Counted from the stretch's first letter, positions 1-8,609 are shown. The stretch is 64,000 bases of DNA from Pseudomonas sp. v388 (GCF_003935425.1 NZ_RHQN01000010.1:62001-126000), one strand, 5' to 3'. The notes: generated from the sequence alone by a model not told the origin. Made by a program: numbers and translations.

Positions 1-803
1 GTGTAGGTGTGGCGCAGATCTTTGAGGTTGTCACCGCCGCCGGCAATGGCTTCGCGTTTCTTTGCCGTGTTTACGTCGTAGAAATAGGCGCGCACGCCGT
101 CGTAGCTGTCCCTGTCGGCCTGCAGGTAGCTGTGCTGGTCTCCCTCGGCGCGGCTGAGGTTGATGTGGGGGAGGTCCGTGCCCGAGGCGGTCTTGCCTCC
201 GTTTGCTGGCATGAAGATCAGGTGTCCAGCCTTGACCGTCGCTACGGCGTCGTACTCTTCGCCAAGTCGCGTCAACAGGTTCGCGTCTGACTCGTTCACC
301 TGGTCGAGCTGGAGCACCGAGAGGCCGTCCAGTTCGCTGGCAACTGTCGCGTTTAAACCGTTGGTGGATGCGATATCGCCCAGCACGTCGCCCAGCGTCG
401 TATCGCTCCAGCTTCGTTCCCGCTTGGTTTTCAAACCTTTGCGCAGATCCGCCGAACGCGCGCGAATGCTCAGCACATCGGGCGCGCCGCTGTGCTCAAT
501 CTCATCGACGGTGTAGGTGCCTTTGTCGATCAGTCCGGTATCGCTCCAGCCCAACCACAAGCGAATTAATGCGCCTCTTCGGGGGATGGCCAGCAAGCCG
601 TCGTGGTCGCTGAGGCTGATGCTGAGCTGATCCGCCTCCAAGCCCCGGTTATCCGTCAGATCGAGGCTGATCAGACGAGGGCTGATCATCTTCGCGATGT
701 CGTTGCCGTCCACGGTGATACGAAAAGCTGGGGCCGGATGAGTGACGTCCCGCTTGAGCTGGTCTGCCGTGCTACGCACCAAGCCGACAGCATCGTCGAT
801 CAC
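1..803 (-). CDS. D: Phage late control protein D / baseplate hub (partial)
   Basis: Reading on the minus strand from a GTG at 803, the first 267 codons of a gpD-like protein run off the left edge; the family is usually around 330 residues. The N-terminus reads DDAVGLVRSTADQLKRDV and is followed by the hub-type segment FRITVDGNDIAKMISPRL. gpD forms the central hub below the tail tube, through which the spike and tape measure act. The GTG overlaps the stop of gene U in a GTGA arrangement, so the genes are probably translationally coupled. The gene lacks its 3' end only because the window stops. Confidence 0.9.
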   Translation of the reverse strand, partial: MIDDAVGLVRSTADQLKRDVTHPAPAFRITVDGNDIAKMISPRLISLDLTDNRGLEADQLSISLSDHDGLLAIPRRGALIRLWLGWSDTGLIDKGTYTVDEIEHSGAPDVLSIRARSADLRKGLKTKRERSWSDTTLGDVLGDIASTNGLNATVASELDGLSVLQLDQVNESDANLLTRLGEEYDAVATVKAGHLIFMPANGGKTASGTDLPHINLSRAEGDQHSYLQADRDSYDGVRAYFYDVNTAKKREAIAGGGDNLKDLRHTY

Positions 804-1240
804 AGCAGCTTACGTCCGAGGCTGCCGAGCACGCCGGTTGCCGTGCCTAACAGGTCCACGAGGCTGTCATCGATGCGTTTCAGGCTCAGGCTGAACTCGA
901 CACGCCTGGCTGTGCCATCGCGGAAGAACAGCGTCCTGGTTTCGCTGAGGCTTTCGATCACCCATAGGCCGTAGATTCGCCCGGTGCCCTCAACCAAAGG
1001 CCAGGCCTTACCCGTGTCCGCCATCAGGCGCAGCGCGTCCAGGCTCAAGGCGCTGCCGGCGAGTTCCGGAAGGATGACTCCCGGCAGGGTGATAGCGTCC
1101 TCTCCACGTCCGATGAATTGTCGCGCTGGCGCTGCACCGACCCGGCTGCTGGAAGGGTGTCGCCAGTCAGTCTGGCGCTGCATCTCCTGGTAAGCGGCGG
1201 TATGCAGGCTGAAAACGAACATGCCCAGGGCGAGCATCAT
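800..1240 (-). CDS. U: Phage tail protein U (tail terminator type)
   Basis: The 146-residue product starts MMLALGMFVFSLHTAAYQ and has the P2 gpU-family organisation, with a central GRIYGLWVIESLSETRTLF segment. gpU caps the contractile tail before head joining. It sits between the tape measure gene, which ends at 1247, and gene D, as in P2. The length fits the family (about 130-160 residues). A second methionine directly follows the first, so the start could be one codon later. Confidence 0.9.
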   Translation of the reverse strand: MMLALGMFVFSLHTAAYQEMQRQTDWRHPSSSRVGAAPARQFIGRGEDAITLPGVILPELAGSALSLDALRLMADTGKAWPLVEGTGRIYGLWVIESLSETRTLFFRDGTARRVEFSLSLKRIDDSLVDLLGTATGVLGSLGRKLL

Positions 1241-1246
1241 GGGGTG

Positions 1247-3799
1247 TCACTCCAGATCCTGAAGGCTGCTGCGACGCCGAGCAGCTTTCTCGCTGTCGAT
1301 GCGGGCCAACTCTGCCCGAACCGCTCGGGCGATAGCTTGGGCATCCATGCCCGGTGTCGTGTGAATGTTGATCTCGTAGATGTCACTGCTGCTGTACGTA
1401 GTTGCGCTGGCAGCGCTGACCGGTGGTGCATCGTCGATGGCCATTGCCGGGGGCACCGTTGCACCCAACGTCAGCGCGCCTGCGGCGGCGAGTTGCTTGC
1501 CTAAATTGCTCACCGCCTGCAGCGGGCCCGTTTGGCCGTCTTCAATGCCTTGAGTCAGTCCCGCCATGGTGAATCCGCCAAGCTCGGCGAATACGCGAGA
1601 GGGGCTATGAATGCTGAGCTTTTCCTTGAACCAGCCGGTAAGCCCGTCGCCGATCTCGCCGATCTTGTCTTTGACCAGGGTGTATTTTTCGGTAATACCC
1701 GACAGCAATCCATCGATGAGCATGCCGCCGAACTCGGTGAATTTTCCGGGCAGCTCGAATCCGAAATAATTGAGTACCCCTGCGAACGCGGTGTAGAACA
1801 GCCCTAGGGGCGAAAAGTTAACGATGGTTGTGATGATGCTGCCGATGCCACCGCTGAACCCGGTCTTGATCTCGGTCCACATGGACTGAAAGTAGGGCAC
1901 GATCTGGTCCCAATACTGGTAGATCAAGAGCGCTGCGGTGCCGATGGCGGTGATTGCCAGGCCGATGGGGTTCATCATCAGTGCGCGCCCCAGCAGCACA
2001 ATGGCTTTGGTCACAAAGGGCAGGGCGGTCTTGCCCAGATTCATAAACAAGCCGATCAAGCTAGGCAGGCGGATGCCGACCTGGGCGAGCATCAGGCGCA
2101 GCACCAGGAAAGGGCCGAAGATGCCTGCAAGCGTCAGTGCCAGCCCTCCGAAGCCCACCGCCAGTGCTGCCACGACGGCCGCAGTTTTCACGATGGCAGA
2201 GACGAGGCCGGGGTTCTCCTTCGCCCAGTTTTTCACGTCGCGGATAATGCCGGTAATCGACTGAGCCAGGTCGCGTAATGTGCCGTCCTGCTGCTCTTCC
2301 AGCTCGATGCCCAGATCCTGCCAGGCGCTGCTCAAGGTGGTGAGGTCGCCTTTGAGGTTGTTGCCCATGACCTTGGCTGTCTTGCTCGATTCGCCTTCGG
2401 TCTGGCGCAAAGTGCTGACGAACTTCTGTAGCTCGCCAATCCCGGCCTGATCCACCAGGTGCGCCATGCCCTTTACCGCTTCTTCGCCGGCGATGGCTTT
2501 GAGCAAACCGCCACGGGTCGCCGTACCCATGTGTTTGGTCTTGTCGTAAATCTCTTTGAGGATGTCCGGCATATCACGCAGGTTGCCGTTGGCGTCTGCG
2601 GTAAGGATATTCAGTTGCTCCAACGCTTTTTTCGCCATCTTCGGCGGTGCGGCGAGCCGGTTCATGATCGAGCTGAGCGCGGTGCCGCCCATGCTGCCTT
2701 GCAAGCCGGCATCGCCCAGTTTGCCCGCCATAGCGGCAGCCGTTTCCAGGTCGATGCCGTAGGTCTTTGCCATGGGCGCGGCGTATTTCATGGTTTCGCC
2801 CAGCATGCGCAGGTTGGTATTCGAGCGGGTGAAGGTCCCCACCAGCACGTCACCGACCTTGTTCATCTTCTCGGCGCTCAAACCAAGGCCGGACAGGATG
2901 TTGGATGCGATATCGGCCGTCTCGGCAAGCTCGCTCCCGCCTGCTGTCGCCAGATCCAGCATGCCTGGCATCGCGGCTTTGATCGCTTTGGGATCGAAGC
3001 CTGCCATACCGAGGAAGCCCTGCGCTTCGGCCGCCTGTCCTGCGGTGTATTGGGTCGATCCCCCAAGCTCACGTGCCTGAGCGCGCAGACCTTTCAGCTC
3101 TTCCGAGCCACCATCCAGCCGGGTGATGGCCTGGACCTTGCTCATGTTGGCGTCGAAATCGATACCGGGAGACAGCACTTTCGCGCCGCCGTAAAGCGCC
3201 ACGCCCCCGGATGCTACGGCTCCCATGCCCTTGGCAGCCACGTTTCCTGCTGCCTGTTGGGCACGCTGGTAGGACTGGGTCGCAAGTGTGGCCTGCCGTT
3301 GTTGTCGTGCCAGCGCATCCAGCCTTCTGCGCTGGGCTTCCATCTGGTTGTTTGCGGCTGAAATGTCCTGACGGAGCCTGCGCTCGTGCATGCCCAGGTC
3401 ACGGGTGGAGATTCCCGCTGCCTGGAGGGTGGCTCGCATCTGCTGCAGCTGTCGCGTCTGGGCATTTTCCTGCATGGCCAACTGCTGAAGGTTGCGCTTG
3501 GCCTGCTCGAACTCACGGGCCATCGCACGCGTTGGGTTTTGCGTTTGCGCTAGCGCCTGGCCCAATCGCTGGGCGCGCTGCCGAGCAGCATCCAGCGCTG
3601 TGCGGGTGGAGTTCAAACCCTGTTTGAGTTCGGTGAAGCCGCTGATCTGCTTCTGGGTGTCGGTCAGCGTCTTGAGGCGTTCACGCGTCGCTTTGAGCGC
3701 TTGCGCTGTCTGCGCGGACTGGCGCTGAATACCGCGCAGCGGGGCGGTAGCACGGTCGATGGTGTTGAGTAGAACGCGCAGTTGCAGTGAGTTAGCCAT
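1247..3799 (-). CDS. T: Phage tail tape measure protein T
   Basis: The protein has 850 residues. The N-terminal 190 or so are Gln/Arg/Ala-rich coiled coil, followed by the TP901-type tape-measure core (around residues 210-500, with ITRLDGGSEELKGLRAQAREL and GLGLSAEKMNKVGDVLVGTF). Hydrophobic segments follow around 535-640. A phage-type C-terminal block contains LSIHSPSRVFAELGG. The protein sets tail length and is injected with DNA. The start ATG at 3799 overlaps the end of E' (3792-3908), as in P2. Length is near the P2 gpT size (about 815). Confidence 0.95.
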   Translation of the reverse strand: MANSLQLRVLLNTIDRATAPLRGIQRQSAQTAQALKATRERLKTLTDTQKQISGFTELKQGLNSTRTALDAARQRAQRLGQALAQTQNPTRAMAREFEQAKRNLQQLAMQENAQTRQLQQMRATLQAAGISTRDLGMHERRLRQDISAANNQMEAQRRRLDALARQQRQATLATQSYQRAQQAAGNVAAKGMGAVASGGVALYGGAKVLSPGIDFDANMSKVQAITRLDGGSEELKGLRAQARELGGSTQYTAGQAAEAQGFLGMAGFDPKAIKAAMPGMLDLATAGGSELAETADIASNILSGLGLSAEKMNKVGDVLVGTFTRSNTNLRMLGETMKYAAPMAKTYGIDLETAAAMAGKLGDAGLQGSMGGTALSSIMNRLAAPPKMAKKALEQLNILTADANGNLRDMPDILKEIYDKTKHMGTATRGGLLKAIAGEEAVKGMAHLVDQAGIGELQKFVSTLRQTEGESSKTAKVMGNNLKGDLTTLSSAWQDLGIELEEQQDGTLRDLAQSITGIIRDVKNWAKENPGLVSAIVKTAAVVAALAVGFGGLALTLAGIFGPFLVLRLMLAQVGIRLPSLIGLFMNLGKTALPFVTKAIVLLGRALMMNPIGLAITAIGTAALLIYQYWDQIVPYFQSMWTEIKTGFSGGIGSIITTIVNFSPLGLFYTAFAGVLNYFGFELPGKFTEFGGMLIDGLLSGITEKYTLVKDKIGEIGDGLTGWFKEKLSIHSPSRVFAELGGFTMAGLTQGIEDGQTGPLQAVSNLGKQLAAAGALTLGATVPPAMAIDDAPPVSAASATTYSSSDIYEINIHTTPGMDAQAIARAVRAELARIDSEKAARRRSSLQDLE

Positions 3800-3908
3800 G
3801 CACCGCGCTCCTTGCCCGTGCGCGCTCGCGCCAGTCCATCAGTTCCTGAAGCGGCAGGCCGTCCATATCGGCAGGTGCCCAATGAAACACTACAGCCAGG
3901 TCAGCCAT
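3792..3908 (-). CDS. E': GpE-family small tail protein (E' part of E+E')
   Basis: The 38-codon reading frame begins MADLAVVFHWAPADMDGLPL and ends ARARSAVHG. The HW-P motif and the DGLPLQELMDWRERA segment are typical of the short P2 GpE family. The frame is open upstream, without a stop, back to the slippery heptamer at 3959-3965. It can therefore be made as the C-terminal part of an E+E' fusion by -1 frameshifting. Whether the internal ATG at 3908 is also used cannot be told from sequence. Confidence 0.85.
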   Translation of the reverse strand: MADLAVVFHWAPADMDGLPLQELMDWRERARARSAVHG

Positions 3909-3916
3909 CGCATCCT

Positions 3917-4255
3917 CTACGCAACGAGGGACGCATCCGTTTTCGCCGACTTCTGCAACAAAAAACCAACAATCTTGCTTCCGATCGCCAACAGGTCGGC
4001 CGGATCCAGAGAGGCGACTTCCGGGGCAGTGAGCCCAGGTGTGCTCAAGCGCGGAATCACTTTAATCAGGCTGGCCACGTCGAGTTGGATCAACTCAGCG
4101 AGTTGTATGCCTCGCAGCTCGCCCGATGAAGGTTTACGGATGGTCACGTGGGTGATCTGGGTCTTGCCGCGCTTCAGCGGGCTGTCGAGGGTGACGGTGT
4201 TGTCCTCCGGCGGCGCGTTGTGGAGGGTGGTATCAGTTTCAAGGTCGGTCGTCAT
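3917..4255 (-). CDS. E: Phage tail assembly chaperone E
   Basis: The 112-residue protein has a Thr/Asp-rich N-terminus and then the family core KRGKTQITHVTIRKPSSGEL and LDPADLLAIGSKIVGFLLQ. In P2, gpE and its frameshift product gpE+E' are chaperones that coat the tape measure before tube polymerisation, like G/GT of lambda. It lies between the tube gene FII and the tape measure gene T, as expected. The TTTTTTG heptamer lies in its last 20 or so codons. Confidence 0.92.
   Translation of the reverse strand: MTTDLETDTTLHNAPPEDNTVTLDSPLKRGKTQITHVTIRKPSSGELRGIQLAELIQLDVASLIKVIPRLSTPGLTAPEVASLDPADLLAIGSKIVGFLLQKSAKTDASLVA
3959..3965 (-). promoter_or_regulatory. -1 programmed frameshift slippery heptamer (E to E+E')
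   Basis: On the minus strand the in-frame codons GGT TTT TTG of gene E form the heptamer T TTT TTG. Slipping back one base continues as GTT GCA GAA GTC and stays open through the ATG of E'. As I recall, P2 uses the same heptamer for its E+E' extension. A stimulatory downstream structure was not established by eye. Confidence 0.85.
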
Positions 4256-4276
4256 GGCAGGTTTCCGGGTGGTTGA

Positions 4277-4792
4277 TCAGAAGCCCAACGCGGCACGTTG
4301 CTTTTCCAGCATGTCCACGCCGTTCACTTTTTCGATGAAATTGAGCAGGTCGATTTCGATGACTTCCTCGCCGTCCACGGTGAGCTTGTAGTAGCTGCAG
4401 GTGGTGGTCATGGCGTGCTCGGTGTCCTCGCCTGGCTGCGCGTCGCCCATCTCGATGGTTTCATGTCGGCCACGCACCACCAGCTCGACTTGGCTGTCTT
4501 CGCCTGTGTCGTCCTGCTGGTAAAAGCCTGTGAAGCGCAGCGGAACGCCCGCCGCTTTGATCGCGCCGAATTGGCGCAGAGAGATCAGGTCCAGCCCGCC
4601 GGTTTTCCATTCCAGCTGGATGCCGTCATCCGAGAAACCGAGGTCGGCTTTTACCGGGCCGTTCATGCCGCCGCCGCGATAGCTTTCCATCTTGCGACCG
4701 AGTGAGGGCAGGGTGACGCTCTTGGCAATGCCCAAGTAGCTGTTGCCGTCGTTGAACAGATTCATGTTCTTGAGTTTGCGTGGCAGAGCCAT
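4277..4792 (-). CDS. FII: Phage major tail tube protein FII
   Basis: The product has 171 residues, the standard length for P2 gpFII, and starts MALPRKLKNMNLFNDGNSYL. The tube signature is seen in LPSLGRKMESYRGGGMNGPV. The protein polymerises into the inner tube of the contractile tail. It follows the sheath gene FI with a 15-bp gap and precedes E, so FI-FII-E/E'-T-U-D forms the P2 F operon. Confidence 0.95.
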   Translation of the reverse strand: MALPRKLKNMNLFNDGNSYLGIAKSVTLPSLGRKMESYRGGGMNGPVKADLGFSDDGIQLEWKTGGLDLISLRQFGAIKAAGVPLRFTGFYQQDDTGEDSQVELVVRGRHETIEMGDAQPGEDTEHAMTTTCSYYKLTVDGEEVIEIDLLNFIEKVNGVDMLEKQRAALGF

Positions 4793-4807
4793 AGTCAGGC
4801 GCTCCGG

Positions 4808-5977
4808 TTAGCTGTTGATGCGGCTGGCGAAGTCCACCAGGTAGCGGTCGGTGATGCGCTGGCGCAACGTCAGGTCCTCCAGCGGCGGGACGGGCGTGTA
4901 GTCGTAGTCCAGATACAGCTTGCCGGCCTTGAGGGTGTCCTTGTCGTTGATCTCGTCCGGATACCAGCATTGGCCGTCGATGATGTAGCCCTGAGCTCGC
5001 AGCTCCCGGAATTTGGCGTTGATCCCTTCGATGATGTCGCGCACCAGGGATGGATGCATGGGCTTGTCGACCGCCCACATGTGCGCCTCGGCCATGGTGT
5101 CGGCCAGCACCTGGGCGGTTCGGGTGTAATTCTCGAAGGCAAACAGCGGGTCTTGACTACAGGTGCGGCTGCCCCAAAAGCGAAAGCCGCCCTCGTTGAT
5201 CAGTGTGGTGACTTCGTTGCTGTTGAGGTAATTGGCGTCCGTCGCTGGGTTCTGTAGATCCCAGAACACGTCGGCGCTGATGCCGGTTACACCGTTCACC
5301 GGCACGTTGGAAAGGGTTTTATGCCAACCAATCTCCTGATCGATCTTGGCGCGCAAGCCTAATGCTCTGGCCACGGCGGGCGTATCGGCCGTGCTGCTGG
5401 TCGCGGTGTTCCAGTGCTGGAATTGCGGCCAGATCACCATCGCTTCCCGAGCTCCGAAGTTATCGCGATACGCTACCGCCTCCTCCTTGGTCTGACATTC
5501 CCAGGCACTGACGTAAGCGAAAGCGCGTAGCTGTTCGGCAACGGATACCAGCGCGGCCGCCACCGGTTGGCTGTCCAGGCCTGGCACGCCAAGGATGCGC
5601 GGCACTACACCGAGCCGGGCCTTTGCTGCCAGCAGCGCCTTAATCCCGGTGTACTGACCTGTCGACGAGGTGCCGCCGATGAGTGCGCTGGTCGTGGCCG
5701 CCTCATCCGCGCCTTCCATCACCCGTACGACGACCGTCATCGGCTTGGTTTGATCGGCAATGGCCTGAAGGCTGGTGGCTAACGTCCCTTTTGTACCGGC
5801 CTTGCCGATCGCGGTTTGCACATTGGTGAGCAGAACAGGGGTGTCCGCCGGGAAGGTCACAGGGTCGGCGTCATCGGCGGTGCACACCAGCCCGATGACG
5901 GCGGTTGAAACAGTACGGATCGGCCGCGAGCCCTCGTTGATTTCGATGACACGTACGCCGTGGAGGTAGTCGGCCAT
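4808..5977 (-). CDS. FI: Phage tail sheath protein FI
   Basis: The 389-residue product starts MADYLHGVRVIEINEGSRPI, which is nearly diagnostic for P2-type sheath subunits. It has the internal sheath core FWDLQNPATDANYLN and FRFWGSRTCSQDPLF. The start at 5977 is chosen over an in-frame ATG five codons upstream because family members begin MADYLHG. It is the first gene of the F operon. A TGTA-N11-TACA activator-like site lies 72-90 bp upstream, inside the 3' end of the methyltransferase gene. Confidence 0.96.
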   Translation of the reverse strand: MADYLHGVRVIEINEGSRPIRTVSTAVIGLVCTADDADPVTFPADTPVLLTNVQTAIGKAGTKGTLATSLQAIADQTKPMTVVVRVMEGADEAATTSALIGGTSSTGQYTGIKALLAAKARLGVVPRILGVPGLDSQPVAAALVSVAEQLRAFAYVSAWECQTKEEAVAYRDNFGAREAMVIWPQFQHWNTATSSTADTPAVARALGLRAKIDQEIGWHKTLSNVPVNGVTGISADVFWDLQNPATDANYLNSNEVTTLINEGGFRFWGSRTCSQDPLFAFENYTRTAQVLADTMAEAHMWAVDKPMHPSLVRDIIEGINAKFRELRAQGYIIDGQCWYPDEINDKDTLKAGKLYLDYDYTPVPPLEDLTLRQRITDRYLVDFASRINS

Positions 5978-6021
5978 GGTTCGCCTGCTCACTGAATAGA
6001 CACAGCGCAGGTTGCCGCTGC

Positions 6022-6951
6022 TTAACGTGATGGGCGAGCAGCACCGGGTGTAGATTCAGTGACTACAAGCAGGGGGTCACAGGCGGTTGCTAAAGGCTGA
6101 CGATCCGTGCGAATCAGCTTCCGGCCGATCCACTCCGCGATTTGCGGCACAACGGCATTTCCGGCAGCGAAAGCTTCTGCAACGTTGGCCTCATCCAGTC
6201 CGAGGCAAATCCCATCATCCTCAGACGCTCGCTGCCGCTCAACCATCTGAGGCCATCGGTCCGGGTAAGCGACGAAAGTGGTACTGCCCAGAGTGATGCG
6301 CCCTGGGGTGTTGTCTGCCAGTAGAGTGTTGGCAGCCCAGCTATCCGCCGGCAATGGCCATTGGATCGAGCCAGACGCTGGAGATATTGCGTCCACTGGC
6401 GCGGCGTCAACCAGCAGCTCCATGGGGGGCATTCGGTGATGACCTGCGACCAGGAATAGGCGACGACGCTGCTGGGGGACTCCGAAATATTGAGCATTAA
6501 GCACTCGCCAAAATCCCACATACCCGCAGTCCGCAAGGGCCCGGACGACTGTCTCAAAGTCTTGGCTGTCGTTGATAGCGAGCAGGTTAACGACGTTCTC
6601 AAGGACCACCCAGCGAGGTTGAATCTCTTTGAGGATACGTATGACTTCCCAGAACAAGCCGCTTCGTTCTCCGCGTAGCCCTCGGCTCTGCTTGTCACGT
6701 CGGCCGGCGCCGGCTTGACTGATGTCCTGGCAGGGGAATCCGGCAGTGAGCACGTCGACAGGTTCCAGGTTGTGGGCGCCGCAACGGCGCACGTCTTCAA
6801 GTTGCTTGGCGTGGGGAAATCGATCGGCAAGGACAGCCCGGTTGATCGGGTTGAGTTCGACTTGCCAGGCGGTGCGGTAACCGGCGTTTTCGAATCCGAC
6901 ATCAAAACCTCCTATGCCTGCGAACAGGCTGCCGATGGTTGGCTGTGACAC
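6022..6951 (-). CDS. DNA (cytosine-5) methyltransferase, phage cargo
   Basis: The protein has 309 residues from a GTG start. C5-methyltransferase motifs are in order: I (GSLFAGIGGFDVGFENAG, AdoMet binding), IV with the catalytic Cys (GFPCQDISQAG), VI (ENV), VIII (QQRRRLFLVAG) and X (AAGNAVVPQIAEWIGR). The target-recognition region between VIII and X is short, so the recognition site cannot be predicted. No restriction endonuclease gene is adjacent, which argues for a solitary, probably anti-restriction or epigenetic enzyme. Its start lies inside the preceding Com-like gene (40-base overlap). The pair is inserted between tail-fibre assembly and sheath genes, where P2 carries Z/fun. Confidence 0.93.
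   Translation of the reverse strand: MSQPTIGSLFAGIGGFDVGFENAGYRTAWQVELNPINRAVLADRFPHAKQLEDVRRCGAHNLEPVDVLTAGFPCQDISQAGAGRRDKQSRGLRGERSGLFWEVIRILKEIQPRWVVLENVVNLLAINDSQDFETVVRALADCGYVGFWRVLNAQYFGVPQQRRRLFLVAGHHRMPPMELLVDAAPVDAISPASGSIQWPLPADSWAANTLLADNTPGRITLGSTTFVAYPDRWPQMVERQRASEDDGICLGLDEANVAEAFAAGNAVVPQIAEWIGRKLIRTDRQPLATACDPLLVVTESTPGAARPSR
6049..6067. promoter_or_regulatory. Ogr-like late activator site for the F operon (PF)
   Basis: TGTA, 11 bases, TACA. The same half-sites and spacing recur at 11107-11125 upstream of V and at 18153-18171 between O and P. P2 has Ogr-activated late promoters at these three positions, with a TGT-N12-ACA type site near -55. This copy lies inside the last codons of the methyltransferase gene. 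Confidence 0.65.
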
Positions 6952-7112
6952 TGCGGTGTACTCAAGTGCAGATGCTCACGGCGTTCTGGCGGGAGGCTCG
7001 GGGCCTTCAAGTGATTAAGCGTCCGGCAGCGCGGACATTTGATTTGCAGTTCGGTGAAGCCGCTTGCGGCGGCGAGTTTGCGGTCGCAGTGGCCGCAGCG
7101 GATTTCATGCAT
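6912..7112 (-). CDS. Com-like zinc-finger protein (mom-type translational activator family)
   Basis: The 66-residue protein starts MHEIRCGHCDRKLAAASGF and continues ELQIKCPRCRTLNHLKA. The two CxxC pairs spaced by about 20 residues and the RCP/RCR context match the Mu Com family. Mu Com binds mom mRNA and frees its ribosome-binding site so that the DNA-modification gene is translated late. Here the gene overlaps the start of a DNA methyltransferase gene by 40 bases, the same arrangement as com-mom. I infer an analogous control of methyltransferase translation; this is not shown. Confidence 0.8.
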   Translation of the reverse strand: MHEIRCGHCDRKLAAASGFTELQIKCPRCRTLNHLKAPSLPPERREHLHLSTPQCHSQPSAACSQA

Positions 7113-7238
7113 CTGGGCGGGCCTGTGATGTTTGGCTGTCGGCCGACGCGAGGATGTGCTTGCATAACATCGCTAGCTCAACCTGCAATCGGAAATGCGC
7201 AGCAGCGCTTCATCGCTTACGGCAGCTACCTTATTGGT

Positions 7239-7685
7239 TCAGCGGCGTTGGGATTTTTGCTCTTCAATCAGCTCAGTCATCCAGAACGGACGGGCAGGGC
7301 GTGACGCCGCACCGGGAAATTCTTTGTGGTCCGGCCACTCTCGAAGTGCTTGTCTGTAGGCCTGCAGCTTTCGAAACCTCTCTTCACTCAGCGTTACTTG
7401 GCTTCCTTCGCTTTCCTGCTCATCTCGATGCCGATCAACAAGCCACTGAGTGCGCTGCAGCTCAATGTCACGCCATGCTCGCTCCCGTGAATGCTCGGTT
7501 GCATCAGGAATCGGCACCCGCTCAGGCAAGCCGCCGACATTGAAGCGCAACATGGTATTGGGCGCAGGATTGGTAACCAACTGGGAATATTGCGCATCCG
7601 TGAGCTTGATCGCGTCCGCAGGCACCTGAGCCCCATGCAGTTCCTGCAAGTAGAAGCCATAGGTGGAGGGTGAATACAGATACAT
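7239..7685 (-). CDS. G: Tail fibre assembly protein (gpG position)
   Basis: The 148-residue product starts MYLYSPSTYGFYLQELHGAQ and has LPADAIKLTD-type and NVGGLPERVPIPDAT segments typical of short tail-fibre assembly chaperones of Pseudomonas and enteric phages. It is encoded 3 bp after the fibre gene, where P2 has gene G. It should assist folding or trimerisation of the fibre encoded by the preceding gene. The C-terminal half is helical and charged and is the more variable part in this family. Confidence 0.8.
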   Translation of the reverse strand: MYLYSPSTYGFYLQELHGAQVPADAIKLTDAQYSQLVTNPAPNTMLRFNVGGLPERVPIPDATEHSRERAWRDIELQRTQWLVDRHRDEQESEGSQVTLSEERFRKLQAYRQALREWPDHKEFPGAASRPARPFWMTELIEEQKSQRR

Positions 7686-7688
7686 ACA

Positions 7689-8609
7689 TCAGCTTCCTAT
7701 CGAGATGATTCGGGCCGCAATGAGTCCGGTCGTCCAACCTGGACTTCCGACCAGAATCCCCGTGCGTATGGGGACTTGAGGGTGATCCGTCCAGGTCAGG
7801 TATGTACCAGGTGCGTTTCCTTGATGTGTCGCTACCGCGATATACACCGCGTTAGGATATGAAAGCGGCCATGTATTCAATTCTCCGATGCGAAAGTTAT
7901 CGTGTGGTTGGGCGCTGGCTGTGCCGGTCACCCACTGGATAATCAGCCCACCCAGCCACGTAGGGAAGGCAATGAATCCATTGGCACCCAAGCTGATTCG
8001 AAAGCCCATCCGAAGTTTTTTTGGCGTGACTATTGCCGTGTCATCAGCCCCTTCTTCGACCTGCTTTAAGGAGGCGATCTTCGCAGTTCCAGGTAATTGC
8101 TCGGTCGCTGCGCTGCTGAGCATTTCCTCGACTATTTTTTCGTCGACGTATCTTCGGGTCGCTAATACCACGCTTGGATCAATCTTCAGAACGACATTGC
8201 TAGTGTTGGTGACGACAAGGTTTATGCGCACAACTTGGGTCCGGCCAGAACCTTGCGCGAGCAGGGGTTTAAATGATGGCGCGCAGTTCGCGATTGCCAC
8301 CAGATCATCGTCCTCATCAAGCAAGCCGATCTCACGTATCCACCACCCACCGACCTCGGCTGGAATCACCTGTTCTGCAATGATCATCGCTCTGTTGTTA
8401 GGGTCGACCTTGAGCTGATTAAGCGGTGCTCGCCGTTGTTCATGAATGAGGGTCAGCTGAGTGACATCCGGTAATGGGTCCGTACCATTAGCGTCGCCGA
8501 CTGCCATCTGCGTGATCTTCCAAGGGATACCGAGTGCGTCGGCTTTGGCTTGTTTTGCCACACCGATATCTGTAAGAACGGCAAAAAATTGCGAAGCCTG
8601 GTCAATCAT
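7689..8609 (-). CDS. H: Tail fibre protein H (short form)
   Basis: The 306-residue protein has a conserved phage-tail fibre N-terminal attachment domain (SQFFAVLTDIGVAKQAKADA through roughly residue 160). It also has a C-terminal tip of the gp53-like type, with GANGFIAFPTWLGGLIIQWV and YPNAVYIAVATHQGN. It is about half the length of P2 gpH, so the shaft is very short. The tip domain is the likely receptor-binding part and decides host range. It overlaps gene I by 4 bases and is followed by its assembly chaperone. Confidence 0.88.
   Translation of the reverse strand: MIDQASQFFAVLTDIGVAKQAKADALGIPWKITQMAVGDANGTDPLPDVTQLTLIHEQRRAPLNQLKVDPNNRAMIIAEQVIPAEVGGWWIREIGLLDEDDDLVAIANCAPSFKPLLAQGSGRTQVVRINLVVTNTSNVVLKIDPSVVLATRRYVDEKIVEEMLSSAATEQLPGTAKIASLKQVEEGADDTAIVTPKKLRMGFRISLGANGFIAFPTWLGGLIIQWVTGTASAQPHDNFRIGELNTWPLSYPNAVYIAVATHQGNAPGTYLTWTDHPQVPIRTGILVGSPGWTTGLIAARIISIGS

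Noticed and set aside
6022-7112. Complete restriction-modification system
   Set aside because: Only a methyltransferase and a Com-like protein are present; no endonuclease or Vsr gene is adjacent.
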